Below are positions 25,672 through 36,146 of a DNA stretch of 59,644 nt, one piece after another. A model generated the notes under the pieces. It searched no databases and had not been told where the DNA came from. It saw only the letters and a program-made list of their open reading frames with translations. The stretch spans positions 1-59,644 of the forward strand of contig CAKOYV010000008.1 of the NCBI GenBank assembly GCA_934131005.1, read 5' to 3'. Each line of letters begins with the position of its first letter. Position 1 is the first letter of the stretch. Source of the stretch: an uncultured Bacilli bacterium (GTDB taxonomy: Bacteria > Bacillota_I > Bacilli_A > RF39 > UBA660). A program made the position numbers and the translations under genes.

Positions 25672-27327
25672 TTATTTTTCAAAATAACTATCTCCTATAA
25701 ATTCTCTTAAAATTGAAGTTTTAGGCACATCAACACTTGGTAATGGTAATAATAATTTTAAAACTTCAAGTAATCTTATTGCTGTATGATATTCAGAATC
25801 TTCTGGTGATACTGAATACAATAGTGGTTCAACAAAAGTTTTTAAAACACCTAATTCATATACAAGGAACGAATTAAAAATAACATCGGCCTCATCTTGA
25901 TATGGAAAGACATATTTTTCTTCTCCTCTTCTAACATCAGCCCAAGATGCTAATGTTTTAGATGGACTATGTCCTCTTGTATAATAATCCCTTACCATTC
26001 TTCTTAATAGTCTTACATCAGTTAGACTTATTCTATTATCATCATCAATATTTAAAAATATTAATGGGCTTATATATATTTTATATTTATTTGTTTTGGG
26101 AATTTCTTTACTTATTTCTTCATTTAAGGCATGCAAACCTTCTACTATTAAAATATCATTTTCTAATAATTTTAATGGTTTATTAAATACTTTTTTTCCT
26201 GTTAGGAAGTCATAAGTTGGTGTTATTACTTCATGGCCATCAAATAATTTTTTTAGTTGCTTGTTGAATAGTTTGATATCAATAGCTCTTAATCCTTCAT
26301 AATCTGGTTTTCCGTCTTCACCTATTGGGGTATCATCTCTTTCCAAAAAGTAATCATCTAATGATAATGGATGAGGTTTTAAACCTAATGTTTTTAAATA
26401 TAGTGCCAATTTTTTAGAAGTGGTTGTTTTCCCGGATGATGATGGACCTGATAATAAAACTACTTTTATTTTGTCTTTATTTTGTGATATTTCTTTAGCG
26501 ATAGACATTAATTTATAATCTTGAATAGTTTCTGATAAATTAATTATTTCTCCAGCCCCTTGTTTTATAACTTCTTCATTTAATTCACCTATATTATTTA
26601 TATTTAATAATCTTCCCCATTCTGCATATTCATCTAAACTATTTACATACTTTTCATGATAAACATATTTTTTTATTTTACCATTATTATATGTGAATGG
26701 AAATCTTAATACTATCCCTTTTCCTTCTAGTAGTGTTAAATCAAAATACTTTAAAATACCCGTATCATGAGGTAAGTCGCCTATTATATAATTATAAATA
26801 CCATCTAGCTTGTATAATTTAACAAAGTTTGAAATTGTATAAGACAAAGTTTTTACCTTATCATATCTTTTTAGTTTCTTGAAATATTCAATTGCTTCAA
26901 TTCTTGAAGTTTCCAATTGTTCAAATGGTAAATTGGATGATACTTTTTCTTTCATTAATTTTTTTATATCTTCGACTTGGGATGGAGTTATTTTTTTATC
27001 TATTTCACAATAAATTCCTTTATCGATAGGATGTCTTATCTTTATTTTAGTATCTTTTCCTAAAACTTTTAAGCAACATACTTCGAATAAGAATATTAAT
27101 CCTCTTTCATATATTTTGTTTCCTTGAGAAGTTGCTATGTCATAGAAATCTATTGTACCACTTTTCATTAAGGCATCATCATAACTTATTAATTGATTTT
27201 TAAATCTAGCACTTATTATATCATGTGGATAATCTTTTTTGACATCCCCTATTATGGCTGCTAACTTTATACCTTTTGGATATTCTTTTTTTGTACCATT
27301 GGGAAATGTTATAATTATTTTCTCCAT
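25672..27327 (-). CDS. TGS and uridine-kinase-like nucleoside kinase
   Basis: A 551-residue protein. An N-terminal TGS-like domain (about residues 1-60) is followed by a ThrRS-type second domain (GKDTKIKIRHPIDKGIY onward, to about 220). A C-terminal P-loop kinase of uridine kinase type has GPSSSGKTTTS near residue 296, LSLDDYF and VEGLHALN. This architecture is a known Firmicutes fusion annotated as nucleoside or uridine kinase; the role of the TGS part is unclear. The ATG at 27327 follows GAGTGTGAT; an ATG six codons upstream is an alternative. A promoter with perfect hexamers lies just upstream. Confidence 0.88.
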   Translation of the reverse strand: MEKIIITFPNGTKKEYPKGIKLAAIIGDVKKDYPHDIISARFKNQLISYDDALMKSGTIDFYDIATSQGNKIYERGLIFLFEVCCLKVLGKDTKIKIRHPIDKGIYCEIDKKITPSQVEDIKKLMKEKVSSNLPFEQLETSRIEAIEYFKKLKRYDKVKTLSYTISNFVKLYKLDGIYNYIIGDLPHDTGILKYFDLTLLEGKGIVLRFPFTYNNGKIKKYVYHEKYVNSLDEYAEWGRLLNINNIGELNEEVIKQGAGEIINLSETIQDYKLMSIAKEISQNKDKIKVVLLSGPSSSGKTTTSKKLALYLKTLGLKPHPLSLDDYFLERDDTPIGEDGKPDYEGLRAIDIKLFNKQLKKLFDGHEVITPTYDFLTGKKVFNKPLKLLENDILIVEGLHALNEEISKEIPKTNKYKIYISPLIFLNIDDDNRISLTDVRLLRRMVRDYYTRGHSPSKTLASWADVRRGEEKYVFPYQDEADVIFNSFLVYELGVLKTFVEPLLYSVSPEDSEYHTAIRLLEVLKLLLPLPSVDVPKTSILREFIGDSYFEK

Positions 27328-27363
27328 AGTATCACACTCTTTCATATTTTTTAGTCTATTTTA

Positions 27364-27392
27364 ATTATACTAATATATGATAATTTTGTCAA
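27364..27392 (-). promoter_or_regulatory. Consensus sigma-A promoter of the nucleoside kinase
   Basis: Minus strand: TTGACA (27387-27392), 17-base spacer, TATAAT (27364-27369), both perfect. Confidence 0.88.
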
Positions 27393-27446
27393 AATTTTTG
27401 AAGTATATTTTACATTTTGTTACTTAAAATATTTATAGGTGATAAG

Positions 27447-28031
27447 ATGAATTTAATTCCAACGGTAGTAGAAAAGAGTAACTTAGGTGAAAGAGCTTAT
27501 GATATATATTCTAGACTATTAGTTGATAGAATTGTTATTTTAAGTGGTGAAATTGATGATACTATGGCTAATAGTATTGTTGCTCAACTTTTATATTTAG
27601 ATGGTATTAATCATGAAGATATTTCGTTGTATATTAACTCTCCAGGAGGAAGCATTACTGCTGGTATGGCTATTTATGATACAATGAATTTTATTTCTAG
27701 TAAGGTTTCAACAATTTGCATTGGTATGGCTGCTTCTATGGCTGCATTTTTACTTGCAAGTGGAGAACATGGAAAGAGATATTGTTTAGAAAATGCTGAA
27801 GTTATGATTCATCAACCCTTAGGAGGGGCACAAGGGCAAGCAACTGAAATAAAAATTGCTGCTGAGCGTATAATTAGATTGAAAAAAAGACTTAATAAAA
27901 TTTTGGCTTATAACACTAAGAAATCTCTTAGAAAAATTGAAAAAGATACAGAAAGAGACTATTTTATGGAAGCTAGTGAAGCACTTGATTATGGTATTAT
28001 TGATAGTATATTAAAAAGAAAAAATATATAA
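27447..28031 (+). CDS. clpP: ATP-dependent Clp protease proteolytic subunit
   Basis: Serine protease ring of the ClpXP/ClpCP systems. The catalytic serine is in GMAASMAAFLLASG (near residue 97), histidine in MIHQPLGG (near 122), and aspartate in TERDYF (near 171). The opening MNLIPTVVEKSN.GERAYDIYSRLL is canonical. The length is 194 residues. The ATG at 27447 follows AGGTGATAAG; the ORF extends 10 codons upstream without a ribosome site. It is convergent with rpoC. No CtsR operator (GGTCAAA repeats) was found upstream. Confidence 0.98.
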   Translation: MNLIPTVVEKSNLGERAYDIYSRLLVDRIVILSGEIDDTMANSIVAQLLYLDGINHEDISLYINSPGGSITAGMAIYDTMNFISSKVSTICIGMAASMAAFLLASGEHGKRYCLENAEVMIHQPLGGAQGQATEIKIAAERIIRLKKRLNKILAYNTKKSLRKIEKDTERDYFMEASEALDYGIIDSILKRKNI

Positions 28032-28052
28032 TCCACAGAATTGTGGATTTTT
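28030..28052 (+). terminator. Intrinsic terminator of clpP
   Basis: AATCCACA and TGTGGATT pair over 8 bp with loop GAAT, followed by a T-run; the clpP stop (TAA, 28029-28031) overlaps the first arm. Confidence 0.85.
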
Positions 28053-28086
28053 GCTATTTACAAATAAAAATTAAGAATTAAAAAGA

Positions 28087-28105
28087 GTAATACTTTAAGT
28101 ATCAC
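28087..28105 (-). terminator. Probable terminator of rpoC
   Basis: Minus strand GTGATAC and GTATTAC pair over 7 bp with loop TTAAA, followed by TCTTTTT. It overlaps the rpoC stop codon. The clpP hairpin downstream could act as a second stop. Confidence 0.6.
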
Positions 28106-31100
28106 TCCATTAATTCTTCTTCTAATACCTCAGAAGGTTCTTCATCATAGAATTCTTTTTCTAGGCTATAACCAATATCCATATATTCTTTAGCACCAGT
28201 TCCTGCAGGTATCAACTTACCAATAATTACATTTTCCTTAAGTCCATGTAAATGATCTACATTACCCTTTACAGCAGCTTCAGTTAGAATTCTTGTAGTT
28301 TCTTGGAAAGAAGCTGATGATAAGAAGGAATCTGTTTGTAGAGCAGCTTTTGTAATACCTAATAATATTGGTTGACCAATTGCAGGTTTTTTACCTTGAA
28401 TTATTACATCTCTATTTCCTTTAGTAAATTCACTTATTGATACTTTTGTACTTGGTACAAAATCAGTATCTCCGGCATCTACTATTCTAATTAGAGATAT
28501 CATTCTCTTAGCAATTAATTCTACGTGTTTATCGTTAATATCAACACCTTGTGATCTATATACTTTTTGTACTTCTTTTAAGATGTATTGTTGTACTGTG
28601 TTTGGATCTGTTACTGCTAATAGCTCTTTTGGTGATACACTACCTTCTGTTAATTGCTCACCTACATTTATAACTGATCCTTTTTCTACTCTTAGTTTAG
28701 CACCATACATAGTTAGATGTTCTCTTACCTCATTATCGTTTTTAACATATATTTTAAATCTTCCATTAGCGTCTTCTATTTTTTGGACAACTCCGCTTAT
28801 TTCGGCTATTGTTGCCTTTCCTTTTGGTATACGTGCTTCAAATAATTCTTCAACACGTGGAAGACCTTGAGTTATATCCGTACCAGCAACTCCACCTGTA
28901 TGGAATGTTCTCATGGTTAGCTGTGTTCCTGGTTCACCAATAGATTGTGCTCCCATAATTCCAACTGCTTCACCAATTTCTACTAAGTTACCTGTTGCTA
29001 AGTTACGTCCATAACATTTTTTACAAACGCCATGATCAGTACGACATGTTAATACTGTTCTAATTTCCACAGTTTTAATACCTGCTTTAATTATTTTGTC
29101 AGCTATATTTTCAGTAATGTATGTATCTTTATCACAAATTACTTCTTTTGTTTCAGGATTTACTACTTTTTTACTAGTAAATCTTCCTAAAATTCTATCA
29201 TATAATGGTTCAATAATACCATCTTTATCATCAGTAAAGGCACTTACTAATGATCCTTGTGTTGTTCCACAATCTTCTTCTCTTACAATCATATCTTGTG
29301 CAACATCAACTAAACGTCTAGTCATATAACCAGAGTCTGCTGTTTTTAAGGCTGTATCAGCACTACCTTTACGTGCTCCATGAGTTGATAAGAAGAACTC
29401 TGATACAGATAGTCCATCATTAAATGATGATAAGATTGGAATTTCAACGGGATCACCATTTGGTTTTGCCATGATACCACGCATACCTGCTAATTGTACG
29501 AAGTTTGAAATTGAACCACGAGCTTTTGAGTTCATCATTATGAAGATTGGATTATCTTCATATTCTTTAGAATTGGCATATTCGCTAAGTTCATCTTGAA
29601 TTTCTTCTTTAGCTCTAGTCCAAACATCAATTACTAAATCTAATCTTTCTTTTTCAGTAATTAGACCTCTTTGGAATTGTTTATTTATTTTCTTTATTTC
29701 TTTATTACTACGTTCAACTATGTCAGCTTTTTTCTTACTTGTTACAATATCAGAATATGCTATTGTTATTCCAGAATAAGTTGAATATTTAAATCCTTGA
29801 TCTTTTAATTTATCTAGGAAAATTGATGTTTCAGTTGTTCTATAACGTTTAAACATTTGGGCAATTATTTTTTCTAGAGCACCTTTATTAAATGGTTTAG
29901 CTCTATCCATTTTCTTAATTTCTTCTTTGATATCTTTTCCATATTCAATGAAATACCTTGATGGAGTAATTCCTTCAATATTTTCACTAGTTGGTTCGTT
30001 TAAATATGGGAATGAATCTGGTAGAATTTCGTTGAAGATTATTTTACCAGGAGTTGTTACTAGATATTTATCTTTATAACTATCTAAGAATACTTTATGT
30101 TTAAACGATTTTACTGGAATGGCTATTCTTGTATGAAGGGTTATTTCTCTTCTTTGGTAAGCCATTAGAGCTTCATTAGTATTTTTAAAGATTCTTCCTT
30201 CGCCTTCTTCTCCATCTTTTTCCATTGTTATGTAATAATTTCCAAGAATCATATCTTGTGATGGTGTTACAATTGGAGAGCCATCTTTAGGTGATAGAAT
30301 GTTATTTGCTCCTAACATTAGAATTCTTGCTTCTGCTTTTGCTTCTTCTGATAATGGTACATGGACAGCCATTTGGTCGCCGTCAAAGTCTGCGTTAAAT
30401 CCTGTTGTTACCAATGGATGCAAACGAATCGCTTTTCCAGATATTAATTTTGGCTCAAATGCTTGAATACCTAATCTATGTAATGTAGGAGCACGGTTTA
30501 ACATTACTGGATGTTCTTTAATTACATCTTCTACTACGTCCCATACTTTTGGATCTTTATTTTCTATCATTTTTTTGGCTGCTTTAATATTATTTGCTAA
30601 TTCTCTTTTTACTAAACCATTTATAACATGTGGTTTAAATAATTCTAGAGCCATATCTTTTGGAATTCCACATTGATACATTTTTAAGTCTGGTCCTACA
30701 ACTATAACAGAACGTCCAGAATAGTCAACACGTTTTCCAAGTAAGTTTTGACGGAAACGTCCTTGTTTACCTTTTAACATACTTGATAGTGATTTTAGGG
30801 CTCTATTCCCTGCGCCTGTTACGCTTCTACCACGACGTCCGTTATCAAATAAAGCATCTACAGCTTCTTGTAACATACGTTTTTCATTTTGAATAATTAT
30901 TGAAGGAGCACCTAATTCTATTAGTTTCTTTAAACGATTATTTCTGTTAATTACTCTTCTATATAAGTCATTTAAATCTGATGTTGCAAATCTTCCACCA
31001 TCTAATTGAATCATTGGTCTTAATTCTGGAGGGATTACTGGTAATGCTTCTAAAATCATCCATTCTGGTTTATTATTTGATGTTGCAAAAGCGTTTAATA

Positions 31101-31734
31101 CATCTAATCTTTTTACTAATCTTATTCTTCTTTGGCCAGTTGCATTTTTTAGTTCTTCTTGTAATTCTGCTAATTCTTTTTCGACATCAACTTCACTTAA
31201 TAATTGTTGAATAGCAGCAGCTCCCATGCCAACTTTAAATGTATTACCATATTTTTCATAATATATACGATACTCTTTGTCCGATAATGTTTGTTTCTTT
31301 ACTAAGGTAGTTGCTCCAGGATCTAAAACTACATATGATACAAAATAAATTACTTCTTCTAAATCTCTAGGAGACATATCTAGGCATAATCCAATATATG
31401 AAGGAATACCTTTCACATACCAAATATGACTTACAGGGGTTGCAAGTTCAATATGTCCCATTCTTTCTCTTCTTACTTTAGATTTAGTTACTTCTACTCC
31501 ACATCTATCGCAGACAATTCCTTTATATCTTACTCTTTTATATTTTCCACAATTACATTCATAATCTCTAGTTGGTCCAAAAATCTTTTCACAGAATAAT
31601 CCGTCACGTTCTGGTTTTAGAGTTCTATAATTTATGGTTTCAGGTTTTTTTACTTCACCATTTGACCATCTACGGATTTGTTCAGGAGAAGCAATTCCAA
31701 TTTTTAAAGCTTTAAATTTATTAGCCTCTACCAT
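28102..31734 (-). CDS. rpoC: RNA polymerase beta' subunit
   Basis: Large RNA polymerase subunit of 1210 residues. The N-terminal zinc site is CNCGKYKR with CDRCG, the catalytic magnesium loop NADFDGDQ is near residue 450, and the second zinc site C..CRTDHGVCKKCYGR lies in the latter half. The trigger loop TGGVAGTDITQGLPRVEELFEAR follows. The start codon overlaps the rpoB stop by one base (TAATG), so synthesis is coupled. No inserted domain is seen. Confidence 0.99.
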   Translation of the reverse strand: MVEANKFKALKIGIASPEQIRRWSNGEVKKPETINYRTLKPERDGLFCEKIFGPTRDYECNCGKYKRVRYKGIVCDRCGVEVTKSKVRRERMGHIELATPVSHIWYVKGIPSYIGLCLDMSPRDLEEVIYFVSYVVLDPGATTLVKKQTLSDKEYRIYYEKYGNTFKVGMGAAAIQQLLSEVDVEKELAELQEELKNATGQRRIRLVKRLDVLNAFATSNNKPEWMILEALPVIPPELRPMIQLDGGRFATSDLNDLYRRVINRNNRLKKLIELGAPSIIIQNEKRMLQEAVDALFDNGRRGRSVTGAGNRALKSLSSMLKGKQGRFRQNLLGKRVDYSGRSVIVVGPDLKMYQCGIPKDMALELFKPHVINGLVKRELANNIKAAKKMIENKDPKVWDVVEDVIKEHPVMLNRAPTLHRLGIQAFEPKLISGKAIRLHPLVTTGFNADFDGDQMAVHVPLSEEAKAEARILMLGANNILSPKDGSPIVTPSQDMILGNYYITMEKDGEEGEGRIFKNTNEALMAYQRREITLHTRIAIPVKSFKHKVFLDSYKDKYLVTTPGKIIFNEILPDSFPYLNEPTSENIEGITPSRYFIEYGKDIKEEIKKMDRAKPFNKGALEKIIAQMFKRYRTTETSIFLDKLKDQGFKYSTYSGITIAYSDIVTSKKKADIVERSNKEIKKINKQFQRGLITEKERLDLVIDVWTRAKEEIQDELSEYANSKEYEDNPIFIMMNSKARGSISNFVQLAGMRGIMAKPNGDPVEIPILSSFNDGLSVSEFFLSTHGARKGSADTALKTADSGYMTRRLVDVAQDMIVREEDCGTTQGSLVSAFTDDKDGIIEPLYDRILGRFTSKKVVNPETKEVICDKDTYITENIADKIIKAGIKTVEIRTVLTCRTDHGVCKKCYGRNLATGNLVEIGEAVGIMGAQSIGEPGTQLTMRTFHTGGVAGTDITQGLPRVEELFEARIPKGKATIAEISGVVQKIEDANGRFKIYVKNDNEVREHLTMYGAKLRVEKGSVINVGEQLTEGSVSPKELLAVTDPNTVQQYILKEVQKVYRSQGVDINDKHVELIAKRMISLIRIVDAGDTDFVPSTKVSISEFTKGNRDVIIQGKKPAIGQPILLGITKAALQTDSFLSSASFQETTRILTEAAVKGNVDHLHGLKENVIIGKLIPAGTGAKEYMDIGYSLEKEFYDEEPSEVLEEELME

Positions 31735-34700
31735 TAGAACTCACCTCCTATTTTTTCAATATCTTCTTCGATTTCATCATCGATATTTTCTTCTACTTCT
31801 TCTAGTTGTTCATAGTCATCTTCTATTTTTGTTTGATTTTCTTTATCATAATCATCTAAATCATCATAATTATCTTCTAATACATCAGTTGTTGGTTCTA
31901 CTTCTTCTAATTCAGTATTTTTCTCTTCCGGAACTTCTAAAGCTAGTGGAGTGTTTTCTTCTTCTTCATCTTCACTTGCTTCAAGTTCTTTAAATCCTAC
32001 TTCTTCATCATCGTTATTTATTACAGAAATATCTAGGCCAAGAGCTTGTAATTCTTTAATTAATACTCTAAATGATTCCGGAATTCCTGGATTTGGCAGC
32101 GGTGTTCCTTTTACAATTGATTCATATACTTTTACACGACCTACTACATCATCTGATTTATATGTTAAAATTTCTTGAAGTACATGGCTTGCTCCATAGG
32201 CCTCTAGAGCCCAAACTTCCATTTCTCCAAATCTTTGTCCACCAAATTGAGCTTTTCCTCCTAATGGTTGTTGAGTAACTAGTGAATAAGGGCCTGTTGA
32301 TCTAGCATGTAATTTATCATCGACCATGTGATGTAATTTTACGAAATACATAACTCCAACACTTATACGGTGGTCAAATGGTTCTCCTGTTCTTCCATCA
32401 TATAAAACAGTCTTTCCATCTTCATCCATTCCAGCTTCCTTCATCATAGCTTTTACATCTTCAGTGCTAGCACCATCTAATACTGGACTTGCAACGTGAA
32501 CACCTAATTTTTTACAAGCCATTCCCATATGTAACTCTAGTACTTGACCAATATTCATACGAGATGGTACACCTTGTGGGTTAAGCATTATATCAATTGG
32601 AGTTCCATCAGGTAGATAAGGCATATCTTCTTCTGGTAATATTAGAGAAATTACACCTTTATTACCATGTCTTCCTGACATCTTATCACCAATTTGAATT
32701 TTACGTTTTTGAATTATATATACTCTAACAACTTTACTTACACCGCTTGGTAATTCGTCATTATCTTCTTTGGTATATACTTTTACATCGTGGACAATTC
32801 CTTCTCCACCATGAGGTACACATAATGAACTATTTCTTACTTCCCTTGTTTTTTCGCCAAAAATAGCATGTAATAATTTTTCTTCACTTGTTAAATCAGC
32901 CATTCCTTTTGGAGTTACTTTACCAACTAAGATGTCTCCTTCTTTTACTTCTGTTCCAATTTTGATGATACCATTTTCATCTAAGTTTTTACGAGCATCT
33001 TCACTAACATTAGGAATATCCCTTGTAATTTCTTCTGGTCCTAATTTAGTATCACGGCATTGAGTTTCGTAATCTTCTATATGTAATGAAGTATAAACAT
33101 CTTCTTTTACTAATCTTTCGTTCATAATAACAGCATCTTCAAAGTTATAACCATTAAATGTCATAAAGGCAATAGTCATATTTTTACCTAAAGCTAGTTC
33201 ACCTTTATCTGTACTTGGTCCATCTGCTATTATTTGTCCTCTTCTTACTTTGTTGCCTTTTCTTACTATTGGACGATGATTAGCTGTTTCACCTTGGTTT
33301 GATCTTTCAAATGTTGATAATTCATATGTATCAGTTCCTTTAGCATTCTTAATAACAATTTTTTTAGCATCAACATATTCAACTATACCTTCTGCTTTTG
33401 AGACAACAACCGCTCCACTATCTCTTGCAGCTACATATTCAACACCAGTTCCTACAAATGGTGCTTCTGTTGTTAATAGAGGCAAGGCTTGACGTTGCAT
33501 GTTAGCTCCCATCAAGGCACGTGTTGCATCATCATGTTCTAGGAATGGTATAAGGCTTGTTGTTACAGATACAACTTGTTGAGGTGATACATCTATATAA
33601 TCAACCTTATCAGCAGGTATAATTACATTCTCACCATTAAATCTTCCGGCAACTTGCTCGTCTTCGATGATTCCATCATCATTTACATTAACTGTAGCTT
33701 GAGAAATGTAAAAATCTTGTTCTTCATTTGCAGTTAAATATTCTACTTTATCAGTTAATTTTCTGTTTTCTACTTTACGATATGGTGTTTGAATGAATCC
33801 ATATTCGTCTACTTTAGCATAACTAGCTAGTGAAGTTATCAAACCGATATTTTGACCTTCTGGTGACTCAATTGGACATATTCTACCATAGTGAGATGGA
33901 TTAACATCACGAACTTCCATTCCAGCTCTATCTCTTGATAGTCCTCCTGGTCCTAAAGCTGATAATCTTCTTTTATGAGTTAATTCTGCAATTGGATTTA
34001 CTTGATCCATGAATTGTGATAATTGGCTTGAACCAAAGAATTCTTTAATAACAGCTGTTACTGGACGAATATTTATTAAACTTTTTGGTGTTACTGTTTC
34101 AATATCTTGAGTAGTCATTCTTTCTCTCACTACTCTCTCCATTCTAGAAAGTCCTATTTTTAATTGATTTTGTAACAGTTCTCCTACTTGTCTAATACGT
34201 CTATTTCCTAAATGGTCTATTTCATCATCATGTCCTATTCCATCTAATAGATTTAGGTAATATGACACTGATGCATAAATATCAGAAATAGTTAAAATTC
34301 TTACATCTAATGTTTGATCATTACCAATTACTTTAACTTTCTTTTTAGGATCTTTTGGAGAATATAAATATAATACCTGTACAACATTATGAGTATCTAA
34401 TTCTTCATTTACTTTAACTTCTTCACGGCCATAACCATCAGCTAAAATTTGTTGAAGTTCATCATATACTTCTTTAGTTATTTTAGTACCATCAGTAAAA
34501 ATAGTCTTTCCATCTACAACGATATCTTGAGCTAAAACGTTATTTAACAATCTATCTGTTATATTTAGACGTTTATTAAATTTATATCTACCAACTTTAG
34601 CTAAATCATAACGAAAATTATCGAAGAATCTAGTTATTAATTGGTTTTTTGATGAGTCTAATGTTGTTGGTTCTCCTGGTCTTAATTTTTCATAAATTTC

Positions 34701-35402
34701 TATTAGAGCTTCATCTGTATTTTTAGTTGTATCTTTGTCAATAGTATTTTTTAAGAACGCATCATCATTAAATACCTTTAAGATATCTTCATCAGTTGAT
34801 AAGCCGAATGCTCTTAATAGTGTTGTAATTGGAACTTTTCTAGTTCTATCAATTCTAACATATGTAACATCTTTTGCATCTGTTTCATATTCTAACCAAG
34901 TTCCTCTTGTTGGAATTACTTTAGCAGCATAAACAGGTTTTCCGTTTTTATCTAATTCTTTAGAATAATAAACGCTTGGAGATCTTACTAATTGAGAAAC
35001 TATTACTCTTTCAGCTCCATTGATAATAAAGGTTCCACTTTCTGTCATCAATGGCATATCTCCTAAAAATATTTCTTGTTCTTTCACTTCTCCTGTTTCA
35101 TTGTTAAAAAGTCTTGTTTGTACTTTTAGAGGAGATGCATAGGTAATTTGTCTATCTTTGCATTCTTTTAGTGAATATCTTGGAGTATCAAATTCATAAT
35201 CACCAAATTCTAGTGATAAACTACCTGAAAAACTTTCAATAGGAAATAAGTCTTCAAAAACCTCTTTTATTCCTTCTTTTGCGAACCATTGGTATGATTC
35301 TTTTTGGATTTGTAATAAATTATCAAGTTCTAATGAATTTTTGATCATAGAAAAATTTCTTCTTTTTCTATAATCTCCACTTTGCTTTAATTTATAAGCC
35401 AT
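31734..35402 (-). CDS. rpoB: RNA polymerase beta subunit with acidic C-terminal tail
   Basis: RNA polymerase subunit of 1222 residues. Catalytic core motifs are intact, including the rifampicin region FFGSSQLSQFMDQ, THKRRLSALGPGGL and the GRICPIESPEG segment; the residues most often changed in resistance are wild type. After the normal C-terminal VGFKELEASE the chain continues for about 80 residues as a very acidic, low-complexity tail rich in Glu and Asp. This makes it longer than the core requires. The ATG follows GGGTGAAATTTA. A promoter-like and hairpin region lies upstream. Confidence 0.99.
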   Translation of the reverse strand: MAYKLKQSGDYRKRRNFSMIKNSLELDNLLQIQKESYQWFAKEGIKEVFEDLFPIESFSGSLSLEFGDYEFDTPRYSLKECKDRQITYASPLKVQTRLFNNETGEVKEQEIFLGDMPLMTESGTFIINGAERVIVSQLVRSPSVYYSKELDKNGKPVYAAKVIPTRGTWLEYETDAKDVTYVRIDRTRKVPITTLLRAFGLSTDEDILKVFNDDAFLKNTIDKDTTKNTDEALIEIYEKLRPGEPTTLDSSKNQLITRFFDNFRYDLAKVGRYKFNKRLNITDRLLNNVLAQDIVVDGKTIFTDGTKITKEVYDELQQILADGYGREEVKVNEELDTHNVVQVLYLYSPKDPKKKVKVIGNDQTLDVRILTISDIYASVSYYLNLLDGIGHDDEIDHLGNRRIRQVGELLQNQLKIGLSRMERVVRERMTTQDIETVTPKSLINIRPVTAVIKEFFGSSQLSQFMDQVNPIAELTHKRRLSALGPGGLSRDRAGMEVRDVNPSHYGRICPIESPEGQNIGLITSLASYAKVDEYGFIQTPYRKVENRKLTDKVEYLTANEEQDFYISQATVNVNDDGIIEDEQVAGRFNGENVIIPADKVDYIDVSPQQVVSVTTSLIPFLEHDDATRALMGANMQRQALPLLTTEAPFVGTGVEYVAARDSGAVVVSKAEGIVEYVDAKKIVIKNAKGTDTYELSTFERSNQGETANHRPIVRKGNKVRRGQIIADGPSTDKGELALGKNMTIAFMTFNGYNFEDAVIMNERLVKEDVYTSLHIEDYETQCRDTKLGPEEITRDIPNVSEDARKNLDENGIIKIGTEVKEGDILVGKVTPKGMADLTSEEKLLHAIFGEKTREVRNSSLCVPHGGEGIVHDVKVYTKEDNDELPSGVSKVVRVYIIQKRKIQIGDKMSGRHGNKGVISLILPEEDMPYLPDGTPIDIMLNPQGVPSRMNIGQVLELHMGMACKKLGVHVASPVLDGASTEDVKAMMKEAGMDEDGKTVLYDGRTGEPFDHRISVGVMYFVKLHHMVDDKLHARSTGPYSLVTQQPLGGKAQFGGQRFGEMEVWALEAYGASHVLQEILTYKSDDVVGRVKVYESIVKGTPLPNPGIPESFRVLIKELQALGLDISVINNDDEEVGFKELEASEDEEEENTPLALEVPEEKNTELEEVEPTTDVLEDNYDDLDDYDKENQTKIEDDYEQLEEVEENIDDEIEEDIEKIGGEF

Positions 35403-35449
35403 TAAATTTCACCCCTATGCCTAGATTTTTATTTATAACTACGTCAAAA

Positions 35450-35500
35450 AGAGACGCGTTTCCAATATATAATGTTAGCATCTCTCTTGCAAAAAGTCAA
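35450..35500 (-). promoter_or_regulatory. Promoter and attenuator-like hairpin upstream of rpoB
   Basis: Minus strand: TTGACT (35495-35500), 17-base spacer, TAACAT (35472-35477). The same bases form arms AGAGATGC (35478-35485) and GCGTCTCT (35450-35457), an 8-bp stem followed by T5. So the segment may act as a promoter, or as an attenuator for read-through from rplJL, or both. Confidence 0.55.
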
Positions 35501-35546
35501 TGAAAAAAACTTTAAAATTCTTAAAAATACTTGATTTTTTTAAAAG

Positions 35547-36146
35547 TTAATCTATTAGTAATTTTTTAGCGCATTTTATAATATAAAAGCCTTTTGATTT
35601 TTCAATTATTTTAATATCATAAAATGGTTCTAATTCTTTGTTCATTGATTTGACTCCATGATTTTTTCTCATTACAAACCAAAGTTGTCCGTCTTGTTTC
35701 AAGTAATTTTTAGCATCTATTAAAAATTTTTTTACAACTTCTTTTCCAGCTCTGATAGGGGGATTAGTAATTATATAGTTGTATTTTGAAGTTACATTTT
35801 CATAGACATTACTTTGATAAATATTTACATTCGATAAATGTTTAGCATTCTTCTTAGATAAAAAAACTGCTCTATCAGTTATATCTATCATATCCACAGT
35901 TATATGTGGATAAATGGTTGCCAAAATAACACCAATAGCACCATAACCACAACCTAAATCTAATATAGAACCATTTATTTGCTCTTTGGTAAAATTTTCT
36001 AATAAAAGCCTGGTGCCATAATCTAATTTATCTTTAGAGAAAATTTGATCACCTGTCGAAAATTTATAAGACTTATTTTTAAATGTTATTACCAAGTTTC
36101 TTTGATTATTAATTTTTTTATCTTTATTTTCAAAATATTGACTCAT
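35547..36146 (-). CDS. Class I methyltransferase (YbxB/RsmC-like)
   Basis: A 199-residue SAM-dependent methyltransferase. SAM motif I LDLGCGYGAIGVILA is near residue 63, and NPPIRAG is the catalytic NPP motif of N-methyltransferases acting on guanine or adenine. It lies between rplL and rpoB as YbxB does in B. subtilis. The RsmC family methylates 16S rRNA G1207, so this is the likely reaction. The ribosome site is GAGGT. Confidence 0.92.
   Translation of the reverse strand: MSQYFENKDKKINNQRNLVITFKNKSYKFSTGDQIFSKDKLDYGTRLLLENFTKEQINGSILDLGCGYGAIGVILATIYPHITVDMIDITDRAVFLSKKNAKHLSNVNIYQSNVYENVTSKYNYIITNPPIRAGKEVVKKFLIDAKNYLKQDGQLWFVMRKNHGVKSMNKELEPFYDIKIIEKSKGFYIIKCAKKLLID

Noticed and set aside
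27393..27446. CtsR operator upstream of clpP
   Set aside because: No tandem GGTCAAA heptads are present.
31634..31993. Leucine-rich open frame on the plus strand across the rpoB/rpoC junction
   Set aside because: It is the antisense reading of Glu/Asp codons in the RpoB acidic tail; no ribosome site or promoter.
33850..34100. Rifampicin-resistance changes in RpoB
   Set aside because: The positions most often altered (in SQFMDQ and THKRRLSALG) are all wild type.
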